From the NCBI GenBank assembly GCA_900618425.1, contig UZAN01054259.1, positions 2,964 through 14,048 of the forward strand: DNA of 11,085 nt. Direction: 5' to 3'. The notes beneath the pieces are model-generated. The model searched no databases. It worked only from the letters and a program-made list of their open reading frames with translations, and was not told where the DNA came from. This DNA comes from Echinostoma caproni (Eukaryota; Platyhelminthes; Trematoda; Plagiorchiida; Echinostomatidae). A program made the position numbers and the translations under genes. Positions 1 to 8,043 of this stretch are shown in pieces; position 1 is the stretch's first letter; each line of letters opens with the position of its first letter.

Positions 1-57
1 CCGGCGCACGAAAGTGCATGGTTTATGGTTGTAAAACTGAACTGAACTGAACTGAAC
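1..57 (+). mobile_element. 3' tail of a non-LTR retrotransposon with pentamer repeat end
   Basis: This is the extreme 3' end of an element whose body lies upstream of the window. A GTGCATGG core is followed by a short linker and then about four copies of a TGAAC pentamer at roughly 37-57. The same core, linker and pentamer arrangement recurs at 3452-3494 and 10618-10673. In those copies it follows recognisable C-terminal coding of a non-LTR element, which is what identifies this orphan tail. A short tandem repeat instead of poly(A) is known for several non-LTR clades; assigning this family to the RTE-like group is inference. Confidence 0.7.
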
Positions 58-160
58 GTATCTACAAAATTCACTTTCTTCGAACCCTGAGGTGACAATA
101 GAATAATGGTGCGACTATTCTGATGCTTCTCAATGTTGATTTACACGTTGACTGTGCAGG

Positions 161-440
161 GTGGTGGTGGCGCAGTGGTTTAGTCGCTGTCACCGGCGTG
201 CTTTGCACTCTATGGTCCGAGGTTCGAGCCCCGCCGCCGCCGCCGCCCGACTTTGGTGGTAAGCAGCTCTGCTGTCGTCCGGTTCAATACCACACCTAAC
301 CTATCGGGGTCTTATGTGGTTCGCCACTCTAAGTCCCGGAGCTTAAATTGCCGGTTTCCACCACTGAACAACAGATCCTCGTGACTATGGTTCGCCTCGT
401 CTGCTGTGCATCAAACGTGGGTGTGTAGTAAAAAGGAACA
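161..440 (+). mobile_element. tRNA-Ala(UGC)-derived SINE-like element
   Basis: A tRNA-like head carries an RNA polymerase III box A, TGGCGCAGTGG, at 168-178. A perfect box B, GGTTCGAGCCC, lies at 221-231, 42 bases further on, which is normal tRNA spacing. The stretch GTGCTTTGCAC (198-208) places TGC at 204-206 where the anticodon would be, and the flanking bases resemble tRNA-Ala(UGC). The T stem does not pair fully and no CCA-proximal acceptor stem closes, so this is not a working tRNA gene. The head runs into a (GCC)n stretch (about 232-248) and an unrelated body, ending near 440 in an A-rich stretch. I found no clear target-site duplication, and the 3' boundary is approximate. Confidence 0.65.
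232..248 (+). repeat. (GCC)n trinucleotide repeat
   Basis: A pure CCG/GCC trinucleotide run starts directly after the box B of the SINE-like head and joins it to the body of the element. Its position at this junction suggests it belongs to the element rather than being independent. Confidence 0.7.
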
Positions 441-1766
441 AGTGTACTATTCATAAAAAGGATTGAACAGGGCAAACCGTTTCACTGACATTCACATGTA
501 TTTCTCCGGTATTCAGTAGATTATTAAGCTGGTATTGATTGAATTATTGTGTGTGCAATATGCTCGATTGATATCAAGCTATAAGGTCATGAAAAACGAA
601 AAGCTAAAGGCAGCTCGGAAAATTTTGAGCTGCATACACTAAGACTAGTATCGATCGATAATGAATAAAACAGGCGTGAACGTGAGATAAAAATATGGTA
701 AATAAGACATAAATATGGGGTAATCACTTATGGCTATGATAACACCAGAGCTCAAACCACCTTAGCAACATCCGGCTTCATGATTCTAATTACTATGGAT
801 TCTGACGTTGTCCGGGTCTTCTTACGTAATCCTCTGGTGTGGTTTTGAGGTGATATGATGGCACTTGTAAATGCTGTCTCTGGGTCAATCTTGTATTCAC
901 TGTCGATCGGGTGTGATATGATCGAGCTGGTCCAGTTCATCACTGTTCCTTCTCGAAGGGTGACTGAACAGTTCGAAGATGTTCTCTTGGACAAGTGCGT
1001 CGTTGTGTGTCCGATATCATCAGTACCAAAAGCTGATATAGTGTAGTATGCAGGACCGACCCCAACTCTGAATTCACTCGAAATACACTGTCAAGTTGAC
1101 TCCGGGCAACGCAGTACGAGTTCTTGGACAACTAGCGTCGTCCCAAAAAGCCCGCACAACCCTAGGTCACTCAGTTAGGACACCTCTCAGTAGGTTCTCC
1201 GTCTAGGGGGCTTCCAAACGACCTGCAAGACAGGGAAAATACAAAAAGCAACCATGGACCAAAAGGTCCAGTGAGACATGCACACAACTCACACTCAGTT
1301 CAAAATGTCTGCGCCGTGTCTTTACTACAGTATACAGACAGAGCAAATAACTGGGATTGGTGAGGCCAATAATCCTCAAGTTTTTGAGCATTGAGTGGCT
1401 TGGTCTTCGATGTGGAGCTCAAATGAGCTGTGGGAAGACAGTCAAAAATGGCCTTCGGTAGACGATATTCCAGTATTTCTATTTTCCTTTCCTCTGTGAA
1501 ATTTCTTCGCATTTGCACTTTGTTCTTGTGCTTCGACGAGGATATTTTACCAACAGTCTTTTTGTTTGAATTTGACCAAATATGTTTTCTCCGATTTTTG
1601 TTCCTCCGATTCACCAAGTGCGATTTAAGCAATAATTCCCGTTGTACATCTATTCTCTTTATTTCAATTTCCAAGTCTGTTTTCGATCTTCTGCCCACAT
1701 CGTTCCGTGTGTTACCGATTCCGTTTACACATACACATGCTGTTCCATCTCGTTTCCCTCGTTTAG
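441..1766 (+). other. RECQL4: Intron sequence upstream of the first RECQL4 exon, no gene recognised
   Basis: The exon at 1767 begins in the middle of the helicase domain, so this stretch must be intron. I looked for the Walker A exon (GKSLCYQLPA-like) and found none. About 750-1130 stays open in overlapping frames on both strands, but no product is recognisable. About 1470-1766 is rich in T and C on the + strand and leads into the acceptor of the next exon. This same bias creates a 132-codon Lys/Arg-rich reading frame on the minus strand (1698 to 1300), which I do not call as a gene. Confidence 0.6.
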
Positions 1767-1969
1767 CGGACAGTACGCGTTTATTCTAGTTTCCCCCGAA
1801 GCGTTAGTCGAATCCGACTGGCTTCTACAACCGGGACGCTTGCCCCGAATCAGCTTTGTCTGTGTGGATGAGGCTCATTGTTTAGCGGACTGGTCGCATC
1901 ACTTCAGACCATCCTATTTGAGAGTATGTCGGATTCTTCGTGACACGCTCGGTGTCTCCTGTTTCCTCG
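1767..1969 (+). CDS. RECQL4: RECQL4-type DNA helicase, internal exon with DEAH box (partial gene)
   Basis: RecQ4 is an ATP-dependent 3'-5' DNA helicase acting in the nucleus in replication initiation and repair. This exon covers the end of RecA-like domain 1. A SPEALV segment matches the TPEALV of animal RECQL4. It is followed by motif II, DEAHC, at 1867-1881, then WSH.FRP.YLRVC and GV.CFLG, an arrangement characteristic of RECQL4 rather than other RecQ paralogues. The acceptor is a pyrimidine tract ending TTTAG at 1762-1766; a CAG at 1771-1773 is an alternative that would drop two residues. The donor is GTAGGT at 1970. The exon starts by completing a codon (phase 2) and ends after one codon base (phase 1). 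The Walker A motif lies upstream of the window. Family assignment rests on remembered family features, not a search. Confidence 0.9.
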
Positions 1970-2229
1970 GTAGGTTCCCGTGTTTGTATCAGCATAAGAT
2001 GACATTTTTCCAATCAGGTTGATGATAAAATTATGTGAATCTCGACAAAGAGAGCACTGCCCGTTAGTTACCTCCTTGTTTGGACTCTTCAGCAGTGTGC
2101 TTATGACTCTCCTCGTGTTATAATTCTACAAGACGGTGCCTTGACGAGGATAGTTGTTCATTACGAATAAAATCTGAGTATCGGTAAATTAGCAACAAAA
2201 TGTCTCATTTGGAACGAGTCTTCAGAATT

Positions 2230-2246
2230 CCCCCCCCCCACACACA
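2230..2246. repeat. Poly(C) tract followed by a short CA repeat
   Basis: Ten consecutive C are followed by (AC)3-4. It is a simple low-complexity tract inside the intron, and its length is prone to sequencing error. Confidence 0.8.
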
Positions 2247-2664
2247 GCATAGTTAATGGAACGGTCCACTATTAGGTGCGTATTCTTGTAGTTACCATAC
2301 TGAACACAGCAATTCGCTCCAACAGGTCTTTCTCATTTTTGACCGTTGAAAGAAACCACCAATCGCATCCTTTTGGGAACTACTCACGAAGATGAGTAGT
2401 ACCTCACAGTACTCGGACTCTGTAGAGTAACCCTCTGGGTTTAGAGTTATAACCCCTACACCAGAGTTCCGCGGTCGGTAGCACCTCACACTAATCGCTA
2501 AATCAATTGGTTATACAGGTTCTTATCTCCTACGATTTCACAGACATCCAGTTCTGACGTAATACGATCAATATATATCCTGAGATTAGTGAATTCTCCC
2601 GGGCTAAACTCGCTATTTCCTGTGAACTTTAATTGCTAGACTAGTTAATTATCACAGATCAAAT

Positions 2665-2738
2665 AGCCAAGTCGCGCAGATGGTTATTATCAGTACACGC
2701 AAGTTCGTTCGTGCGAGGATTCAAACCATACAAGTACT
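2665..2738 (+). mobile_element. Degenerate tRNA-like unit (possible SINE head relic)
   Basis: A box A-like sequence, TCGCGCAGATGG, at 2672-2683 differs from the TRGYNNARNNGG consensus at one position. A box B-like GATTCAAACC at 2718-2727 follows 34 bases later. Only two of five T-stem pairs form, and no acceptor stem closes, so it is not a functional tRNA. It could be the remnant of a tRNA-derived SINE of a different family from the one at 161, or a chance match. Confidence 0.3.
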
Positions 2739-3225
2739 GAATGCTCTTAGACGTATTTGAACTCATTTTGGGCCGATAGTTGACTTAATCAATCATTATC
2801 TGCTGGCTCGTTCAGCCGTAATACTCAAGGTTACGAGCATTTCTTGTAATAGAGAGAGAACGCATTGTGTAGTAGTTTCCAAAAATTCGTAACTGTTTTC
2901 TGTAACTAGCGACGTCAAACCAAGTAACACATCACACTGCAAATCAAGGCATTCCAAGGGCTTAAAACAACGGCCGTGACAAATGACTACCTCTCTGTCA
3001 TAATTTACCCATATATATTTGATCAGAAAAAGACGATTTTATATGGTGACTAGTAAAAACATTCGTCACCCGTTGAAAATCCCCATGGCTGAAAAACGTA
3101 CCTTGATTTTTTTAAAATTTCCTCTTTCTTCTATTGAATATCATACAACGGCAATGAGCAACATCATACGCCTTGTTAGGAGAATTTTCAGCAGCGCTGC
3201 TTGTACACTAGTTTAGTACTAATTC

Positions 3226-3494
3226 TTGATTCTTCTCAATCCTGCTCGATACCAATCTTCCTCCGGGATCATCGTAGCCGATGTTTAGCGATTCTGAATC
3301 GTATAGCTGATTGTCGCAAACCGTGGCGATTGTGCATTTTCTCATTATCCTTGCAACCTAATCCATGTGAATTCTATATCTTCTCTGCTAGCGACCTTCC
3401 AATCTTCTGCTCTTTTATCCAAACTGAGCAGTCATGAAACAGCAACTAAAGCCGGCCCGTGAGAGTGCATGGTTAATGGTAATAAAAACTGAAA
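3226..3494 (+). mobile_element. 3' fragment of RTE-like non-LTR retrotransposon (copy 2)
   Basis: A decayed C-terminal reading frame shows LRDHRSRCLAILNR, then ADCRKPWRLC and SLQP, aligning with GPRDDRNRWLET, AGCRKQWRSC and FLQP of the copy at 10284-10673. The nucleotide similarity continues through the 3' untranslated part (TTCTGCTCTTTTATCCA is shared) to the tail core GTGCATGG at 3465-3472. The pentamer tail is reduced to about one unit. The fragment is strongly 5' truncated and lies in the same orientation as the host gene. The left boundary is approximate because similarity fades before the GPRD motif. Confidence 0.75.
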
Positions 3495-4234
3495 CTTATT
3501 CGTATCTTCATATATAATTTTCATCCCAAACACCTGGCCGCCGGGGATAGGAGGTTGTGATCAGTCGGAGGTTTCCGTTCGGATAAGCGTGATGAGATTG
3601 GAACATAGAACCTTCGGATTGATCCACTGAGAAATCCAATGACTGGTCAACTGGTGATAAGCATCTCCCCTTGCTGTTCCATCTCACTTTCGTCATCCAG
3701 AGTTTAAACTTATAAAATTTCCTCGTCCACAAATCGTTTTCACCAACATGCTTGACAAATTGGTTGAAACAATAACAAAATTCAGTAAATACAAAGTTTC
3801 AACGTGAGAGTTACTAAATCAACGCAACCGGTTATGTCACATCTCGTGTAGGAGGTAATCATGCTTTCAGAAACGCTTAATTGTAACGCTGTACAGGCTG
3901 AACGTGTCCAAGCGATGGATTAGTTTGTGACTTCACACTAAGATTTGCATTGATCACACTATCAGATTGAATGACACCAGTCTACTCGCTCAGAGAACAG
4001 AACCATTTCTTATTACGAAGTTATAGGTCCCCAGTTGTATGCAGAGCTGTCGTGAACAGTAGAGTTTCCGGATCTGTTTCTGCGTGAATGAGGTTGTGTC
4101 TGTTTCCCGACCGTTTTCATCAACAGGAAGCGACTAGAATCCTAGTGCTCGTTCTGAGGAATCGTAAACTCAGAGCACTTAGGCCACTCAAAATACGCTC
4201 TTTTCGATCCCGTTTATTCTCTCTTCCCTCACAG
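3495..4234 (+). other. RECQL4: RECQL4 intron, 3' part, nothing recognised
   Basis: No coding or RNA feature is supported in this stretch. It ends in a strong pyrimidine tract and acceptor CCCTCACAG (4226-4234). A 75-codon frame at 4088-4315 runs across the acceptor in a frame different from the helicase and is not coding. Confidence 0.6.
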
Positions 4235-4566
4235 GTTTATCGGCCACATGCACACCTTCCACAATATCGAACGTGTGCAAAAATTTGGGTATGCCGGATG
4301 GAGTTCCACGTCTGATCGGGGATCGGATCAATGAGGATACCTTATTCCAACCGGGTTATGTACAACCGACTCTATCCCCAATTCCACCGAATCTCACCAT
4401 TACCGCATCCACAGATGTGGATCGAGAAGAGGCCTTATTGGGTTTGCTTACCCGTCCACCGTTCTGTGAACTGACTGGGGGCATTCTGGTCTACTGTGCC
4501 ACACGTGATCAGACCGAACGACTGGCCTCGTTCGTGCGGACCTCACTCCAGTCGGTCGTGAATCAG
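4235..4566 (+). CDS. RECQL4: RECQL4-type DNA helicase, internal exon with motifs III and IV
   Basis: The first two bases complete a Gly codon begun at 1969. The joined reading is CFLG followed by LSATCT, which is helicase motif III (usually LTATAT), the segment coupling ATP hydrolysis to unwinding. After a linker, PPNLTI..STDVDREEALLGLL matches the start of RecA-like domain 2 of RECQL4. Motif IV follows at 4483-4497 (ILVYC), then ATRDQTERLA. The acceptor lies at 4233-4234 after a long pyrimidine tract; the donor GTGAGT is at 4567. The length of 332 bases is 2 plus 110 codons, so the exon ends in phase 0, fitting the exon at 7837. No stop or frameshift is seen, which argues for a working gene. 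In motif III, Thr/Ala positions are Ser and Cys, a mild deviation. Confidence 0.92.
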
Positions 4567-5019
4567 GTGAGTGATGGCGGAAAAAATCAATAATTGCCTT
4601 TACTTTCTCGAGTGGCGTTTTAAACTCTCATATTGTCCTCCCATCAGGAAGTACTGGAGATGATCATACTGAATGCGTGTACCACCGTGTAATGTTTCTT
4701 TATAGTCTCACTGTCCCAACAAACTCATGCAATACGGCAAAGATAGCGCCGTGTGTGTGCTATGCTTATTCCGTTACGAATAGATGTTTGGACCATTGAA
4801 CAGCTTTGGGCGAACAGTCGCAGCACATCAAGTCACACTTCATAGACGGGTTCGTTTGACCGGCAGTATCATTGATCATAAAAATGAACCACCAAATGAA
4901 TGAAACTGATCTGACCGTTCTTTTTTAACCTTACCATGTCAATTGCGATACAGCTTGATCCAGTTGGTCGCTGTTTTCACACGAAAATGATCAGTCACTG
5001 ATCTGTTCTTATTGTGCAG
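4567..5019 (+). other. RECQL4: RECQL4 intron, start, nothing recognised
   Basis: The intron starts with donor GTGAGT. No coding segment, RNA or repeat is recognised between the donor and the candidate acceptor at 5019. Confidence 0.5.
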
Positions 5020-5149
5020 GGCAGTTCCGGGGGAGCCCGAAATTGTGATGAACTTGCATCAGTGCGTCACTGTTCCCGAGACCTCAGGATAGTTTCTATT
5101 CCGAAAGCCCTAAGTCAATATCTCACTTTTGGTATCGTAGGTGTGATAC
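5020..5149 (+). CDS. RECQL4: Candidate cassette exon within the RECQL4 intron
   Basis: A good acceptor (TTCTTATTGTGCAG ending at 5019) is followed by an open phase-0 frame and then a near-consensus donor, GTAAGTA, at 5150. The upstream exon also ends in phase 0. Using the donor at 5150 gives 130 bases, which would shift the downstream frame and act as a poison exon. Using a weaker GTAGGT donor at 5137, the same hexamer that ends the first exon here, gives 117 bases. That adds 39 residues in frame between motif IV and AYHAG, where RECQL4 proteins have a variable linker. The encoded GSSGGARN start looks like a flexible linker. The open frame is only about 46 codons, easily obtained by chance, and splicing 4566 directly to 7837 also gives a sensible protein. 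I treat this as unproven. Confidence 0.25.
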
Positions 5150-5559
5150 GTAAGTAAGAATTAAAGATCCGCAATGAGAGCTGATTGATCACCTGATCCC
5201 CCGGCAGTGATGCGACTGATGTGTCGATCTGTGTCTTTTTGGGAATGTGACTATTTGTTGGCACTATTCCAGCACGTGTCCACACGTGTGTCCCTCACAA
5301 ATATCGCTGATCAGAAGGGGTAAACGGGGTTTTGGAAACTGTGGGGATTTCTTTTTGTGTGGCCACACTTGCTAAGCTGAACATCGGCCGTGAATGGACC
5401 GGGGAAAATCACTGGAAAGCAGTCAGTAGGTATAGGTGTTAAACGACAGTCGTGCTAAAGCAATGCTATTTCTATCCTCTGAGGAAGGGAACTCCCTCCC
5501 CGGATTGTGAGCAACAACGGTATTGTATTATAGATGACTTGTGCAGGCAACTGTGCCTA
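5150..5559 (+). other. RECQL4: RECQL4 intron, unassigned
   Basis: No gene is recognised. The only local structure is a pair of CACGTG hexamers at 5273-5278 and 5283-5288, the second inside the ten-base palindrome CACACGTGTG. Nothing else suggests a promoter. Confidence 0.5.
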
Positions 5560-5648
5560 TATTTCAATCAAAAATGTTTTCCCCGTTACAATGGGATAAA
5601 AAAATGAAATGAAAAATCGTATACAACAATGATAAAACTAAATGGTGT

Positions 5649-6154
5649 TCATCTTTGTAGATTTAATATTAGTTCGTTACGGATCCTCGCTGTGTCAGTG
5701 GGAATATGAGCCAGATAAGGAACCGTTGAGTTGCGGTAAATGTTTATGCGGGAGGGAAAGCAGCGAAAATTGGATCGGGTTGTAGCGCGTGGGAACGGCA
5801 AGCAGATAAATCAGGATTGAGCGGATGATTGGGGTCATTGAGTATCTTATGAGCAAAGTTCTCACATGAAGTGATATGCAAATTACATAGTTTTGTGATC
5901 AGAGTGTTTAAAGGAATAAGAGAATCACGGCTGGTAATTACCAAACCGCGACTTGGAGTAATTAAATCCTTTTTAAGTAGTCCAGTGAAATAACGGGCGA
6001 ACAATAAAGTATGACAGGAAAAATGCATTGATAAACAAAAGAACATACAGTTTCATGCCTGACGCGAAATTGTCGTAGCTTGCGTATTTGCAAAGATAAG
6101 CGGCACAGTCTACCAACACAAGCAAGCACATGAGAGGATCACCGTAGATTGCTA
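5649..6154 (-). pseudogene. Retroelement C-terminal domain remnants in shifted frames
   Basis: Successive frames give RLCRLSLQIRKLRQF and ILYCSPVIS, then LLKKDLITPSRGL, LNDPNHPLNPDL and SACRSHA. The last segment is RNSTVPYLAHIPTDTARIR, ending at the stop 5651-5649. The order matches the C-terminal end of jockey/CR1-like ORF2 proteins, which finish with a conserved Asn-Ser-xx-Pro-like stretch. At least two more frameshifts and several stops lie here, so no protein is expected. Confidence 0.65.
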
Positions 6155-6612
6155 TGGTGACTCCTAGGTATTTGGTGGTATGTTTTCTAGTGATGGGTAG
6201 GGAATTGATGACTGAGAATTCCAAGAGATAATCGGATCGGGAACGACTAAAGATGCACTCAAAGCATTTAGAAGTATTCAACCGGAGACCGGATTGATTC
6301 GAGAATGACTGCACTTTTTGTAAACTGTAGATAAATGATTGTATTTCTGATTGGTTTGAAATAGCTTGACATGAGACAACATCATCTGCATACTTAAAGG
6401 TCTTGGCTGGTGGGATTGAGGGTAAGTCACTAATGAAAGTTGAAAATAAGAAGGGAGAGAGCACACCACCCTGAAGGACACGAGAATTATTCACTAACGG
6501 TTTTGAAATATTGCCGTTTGCTTTCGTTCTTTGAATCCTTCCTGTGAAATAATCTTTCGACCATGATAATACGTTGGTGGGGCAACCGAATGACTGTAAC
6601 TTTTGTAACTTT
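6155..6612 (-). pseudogene. Reverse transcriptase, palm C-terminal part (frame 2 of broken ORF)
   Basis: This continues the RT after the first frameshift with KLQSFGCPTNVLSW..DYFTGR and then VLQGGVLSPFLF (motif B). The catalytic YADD box (motif C) is encoded at 6392-6381. GLRLNTSKC and KYLGVTIA follow. Both motif C aspartates are intact. The reading then breaks near 6155: in the next frame the protein continues as NLR, a stop where Trp is expected, then SSHV. The usual HH/NLRWSSHV-type continuation of jockey/CR1 elements supports this reading. Confidence 0.8.
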
Positions 6613-7125
6613 TCGTGGAACGGAATCGAAAGCGGAAGAATAGTCAAGGAAAACACAACGAACCGACTTTTGAGAATCATTTAAAGATTTGCGGATAAAG
6701 TGAATCATTGAAGTGACGGTATCCAAAGTGCATCTATTTGGCTTGTACGCAAACTGGAGGGGGTCATTGGGAACATTAATACCAGACTGCAAGCGAATGA
6801 GAATAGCGCGCTGTACTAGTTTAAGTCCAGGGGAGGTGATGGCGATAGGACGAAAACGTTTGGATAAAATGGTAGATGAAAATGATTTCGGAATGGGTAC
6901 AGTGGTGAACGGTTTCCGGGAATTCGGCATTGAGCAAGTGTAAATGGCTTTGGTAATAAGCGATGCAAACGTCTCTGTGAGTAAGCCGGTGCCATATTTG
7001 AGCGATGAAGAAGATATACCATCGGAGCCGGCTGTGTTCGTGATTTTCGTAGTTTTAAGATGATAGACCTCATGGGTGACTGGGTCTATGGTAGATAGGG
7101 GATATATGGGTACGGAGACAGGAGG
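6610..7125 (-). pseudogene. Reverse transcriptase, N-terminal part (frame 1 of broken ORF)
   Basis: The frame is open from just after a TGA at 7128-7126. It reads through TNTAGSDGISS and LITKAIYTC, then RFRPIAITSPGLKLVQR, DPLQFAYKPNRCTLD and finally FLDYSSAFDSVP. These are RT segments 0 to 2 and motif A; the first catalytic Asp is encoded at 6645-6643. The frame is lost in an A4 run at 6610-6613, next to a nine-base tandem duplication, after which the protein continues in another frame. Upstream of 7125 the frame is already shifted: TEMDSLNAAF is read in a different frame. Confidence 0.8.
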
Positions 7126-7185
7126 TCATTTGATGGATGAATGAATGCAGCATTGAGGCTGTCCATCTCAGTAATTTTGTTTTTT

Positions 7186-7836
7186 GTCCGTTCCTTCTGT
7201 CCACAAAGCAATCTGATCCCTTGCCATAACAATCTTAGCATCTAAAGATAAAACGAAGATCGCTTTCGAGGGTGGCATCTAGAAACTTCTTTTCATTTCA
7301 CTGGCTTTCGTCTATTTTGCACATTTTTATACGGAGGCTGTGGTGAGAAAGGTGGGGTTAAGAATGAGACCTGCTGATTCGAGTTGCCTAATACGAATGA
7401 CTAACAGGCGGAATAATGGGTAAGGAACTAGTCATTGTTGAGTAATGCGCAAGTTCGAGAACTTGCGAATGGTCAGGAAAAGAACAGTACACGTTTGCTT
7501 AGCTTTGCCAGACTCATAAAAAATGCAGCAAGAAAAAATGGATGATGAAATTGTCAGTTTCTTTGCTCCGAACTGAAGGTAAATAAACTCATTCTCCACG
7601 TGAATTGTGCAACATTTTAGCAGTTTCATTGAATGGGAGAGGGTGTGTGTGTGTGTCGGAGAAGAAGGTTGGTCCAAAATTTCCTGGCAACCGTATTTCT
7701 TCCTGATCATGGAATTCCTAGAAGCACAGATGTAAAAACAATGAGTTATCAAAATTGGTCGCACTCATGAATGTAGGTGCTCGTCGTATATCGTCAGTCA
7801 GCTATGTATCCTCCTTTCTCTGTCTGTCTCCTTCAG
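7186..7836 (+). other. RECQL4: RECQL4 intron 3' end, with possible upstream remains of the antisense element
   Basis: Weak minus-strand coding-like pieces just above 7185 may extend the retroelement to about 7340, but I cannot anchor them to a domain. A short GT repeat lies at 7642-7656. The intron ends in a long pyrimidine tract and acceptor CTCCTTCAG (7828-7836). Minus-strand frames across 7432-7764 have no recognisable product. Confidence 0.5.
7642..7656. repeat. Short (GT)n microsatellite
   Basis: About seven uninterrupted GT dinucleotides lie in the intron; a low-complexity tract with no further sign of function. Confidence 0.8.
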
Positions 7837-8043
7837 GTTGGTCGTCGTCGGATGGAATGGACTACCGCTGCGTACCACGCTGGTCAGACGTCGACAGAGC
7901 GTGCGCGCATCCAGAAGCGTTTCATGACCGGACGTCTCCGAGTTCTGTTTGCCACAACCGCGTTCGGAATGGGTGTAAACAAGCCGGATTTACAAGCGGT
8001 CATCCACTACTCGCTCACACGATCTTTTGAGAATTATATCCAG
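7837..8043 (+). CDS. RECQL4: RECQL4-type DNA helicase, internal exon with AYHAG and AFGMG motifs
   Basis: Sixty-nine codons in phase 0 belong to RecA-like domain 2. AYHAG (7870-7884) is followed by ER.RIQKRFM and then LRVLFATTAFGMGVNKPD, where AFGMG is encoded at 7960-7974. This region couples nucleotide and DNA binding. The exon ends SFENYIQ, directly before where motif VI (VGRAGRDG in RECQL4) should start. The human protein has the same SFE.Y.Q run, and the combination with the preceding exons points to RECQL4. The acceptor is CAG at 7834-7836 after a long CT tract; the donor is GTGAGT at 8044. The frame joins either directly to 4566 or to a 117-base cassette ending at 5136. The motif VI exon is not in the window. 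Confidence 0.92.

Larger units (their letters stand above)
1970..3225 (+). other. RECQL4: RECQL4 intron, 5' half, mostly unassigned
   Basis: The intron begins with donor GTAGGT, in phase 1. It has no coding segment I recognise; the flanking exons join cleanly through motif III, so no exon is needed here. It contains a run of ten C (2230-2239) followed by a short CA repeat, and a tRNA-like relic near 2665-2738. A 65-codon minus-strand frame (2489-2292) has no recognisable product. Unrecognised old repeats are likely. Confidence 0.6.
5560..7185 (-). mobile_element. Jockey/CR1-like non-LTR retrotransposon, 5' truncated, antisense to RECQL4
   Basis: The minus strand carries reverse transcriptase and downstream coding of a non-LTR retroelement in broken frames, inserted in the RECQL4 intron opposite to transcription. 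The order is RT start (TAGSDGISS), RT core, thumb-like KYLGVT, then a C-terminal part ending NSTVPYLAHI and a stop at 5651-5649. A short 3' untranslated part ends near 5560. No endonuclease domain is recognised; coding similarity fades upstream of about 7185, so the copy is 5' truncated. At least three frameshifts and one in-frame stop (TGA where NLRW is expected) make it dead. The jockey/CR1 assignment is from motif style; both ends are approximate. Confidence 0.8.

Noticed and set aside
161..234. A functional tRNA-Ala gene
   Set aside because: Pol III boxes and anticodon position fit, but the T stem pairs only partly, no acceptor stem closes, and the sequence continues into a GCC repeat and SINE-like body.
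752..1131. Overlapping open frames on both strands
   Set aside because: No recognisable domain on either strand, and the frames contradict each other. Probably chance or an old unclassified repeat.
4088..4315. 75-codon open frame overlapping the second RECQL4 exon
   Set aside because: It crosses the intron acceptor at 4234 and is out of frame with the clear helicase reading. It is a shadow frame.
6713..6943. Plus-strand 76-codon frame
   Set aside because: It is the shadow of the antisense reverse transcriptase coding at 7125-6610.
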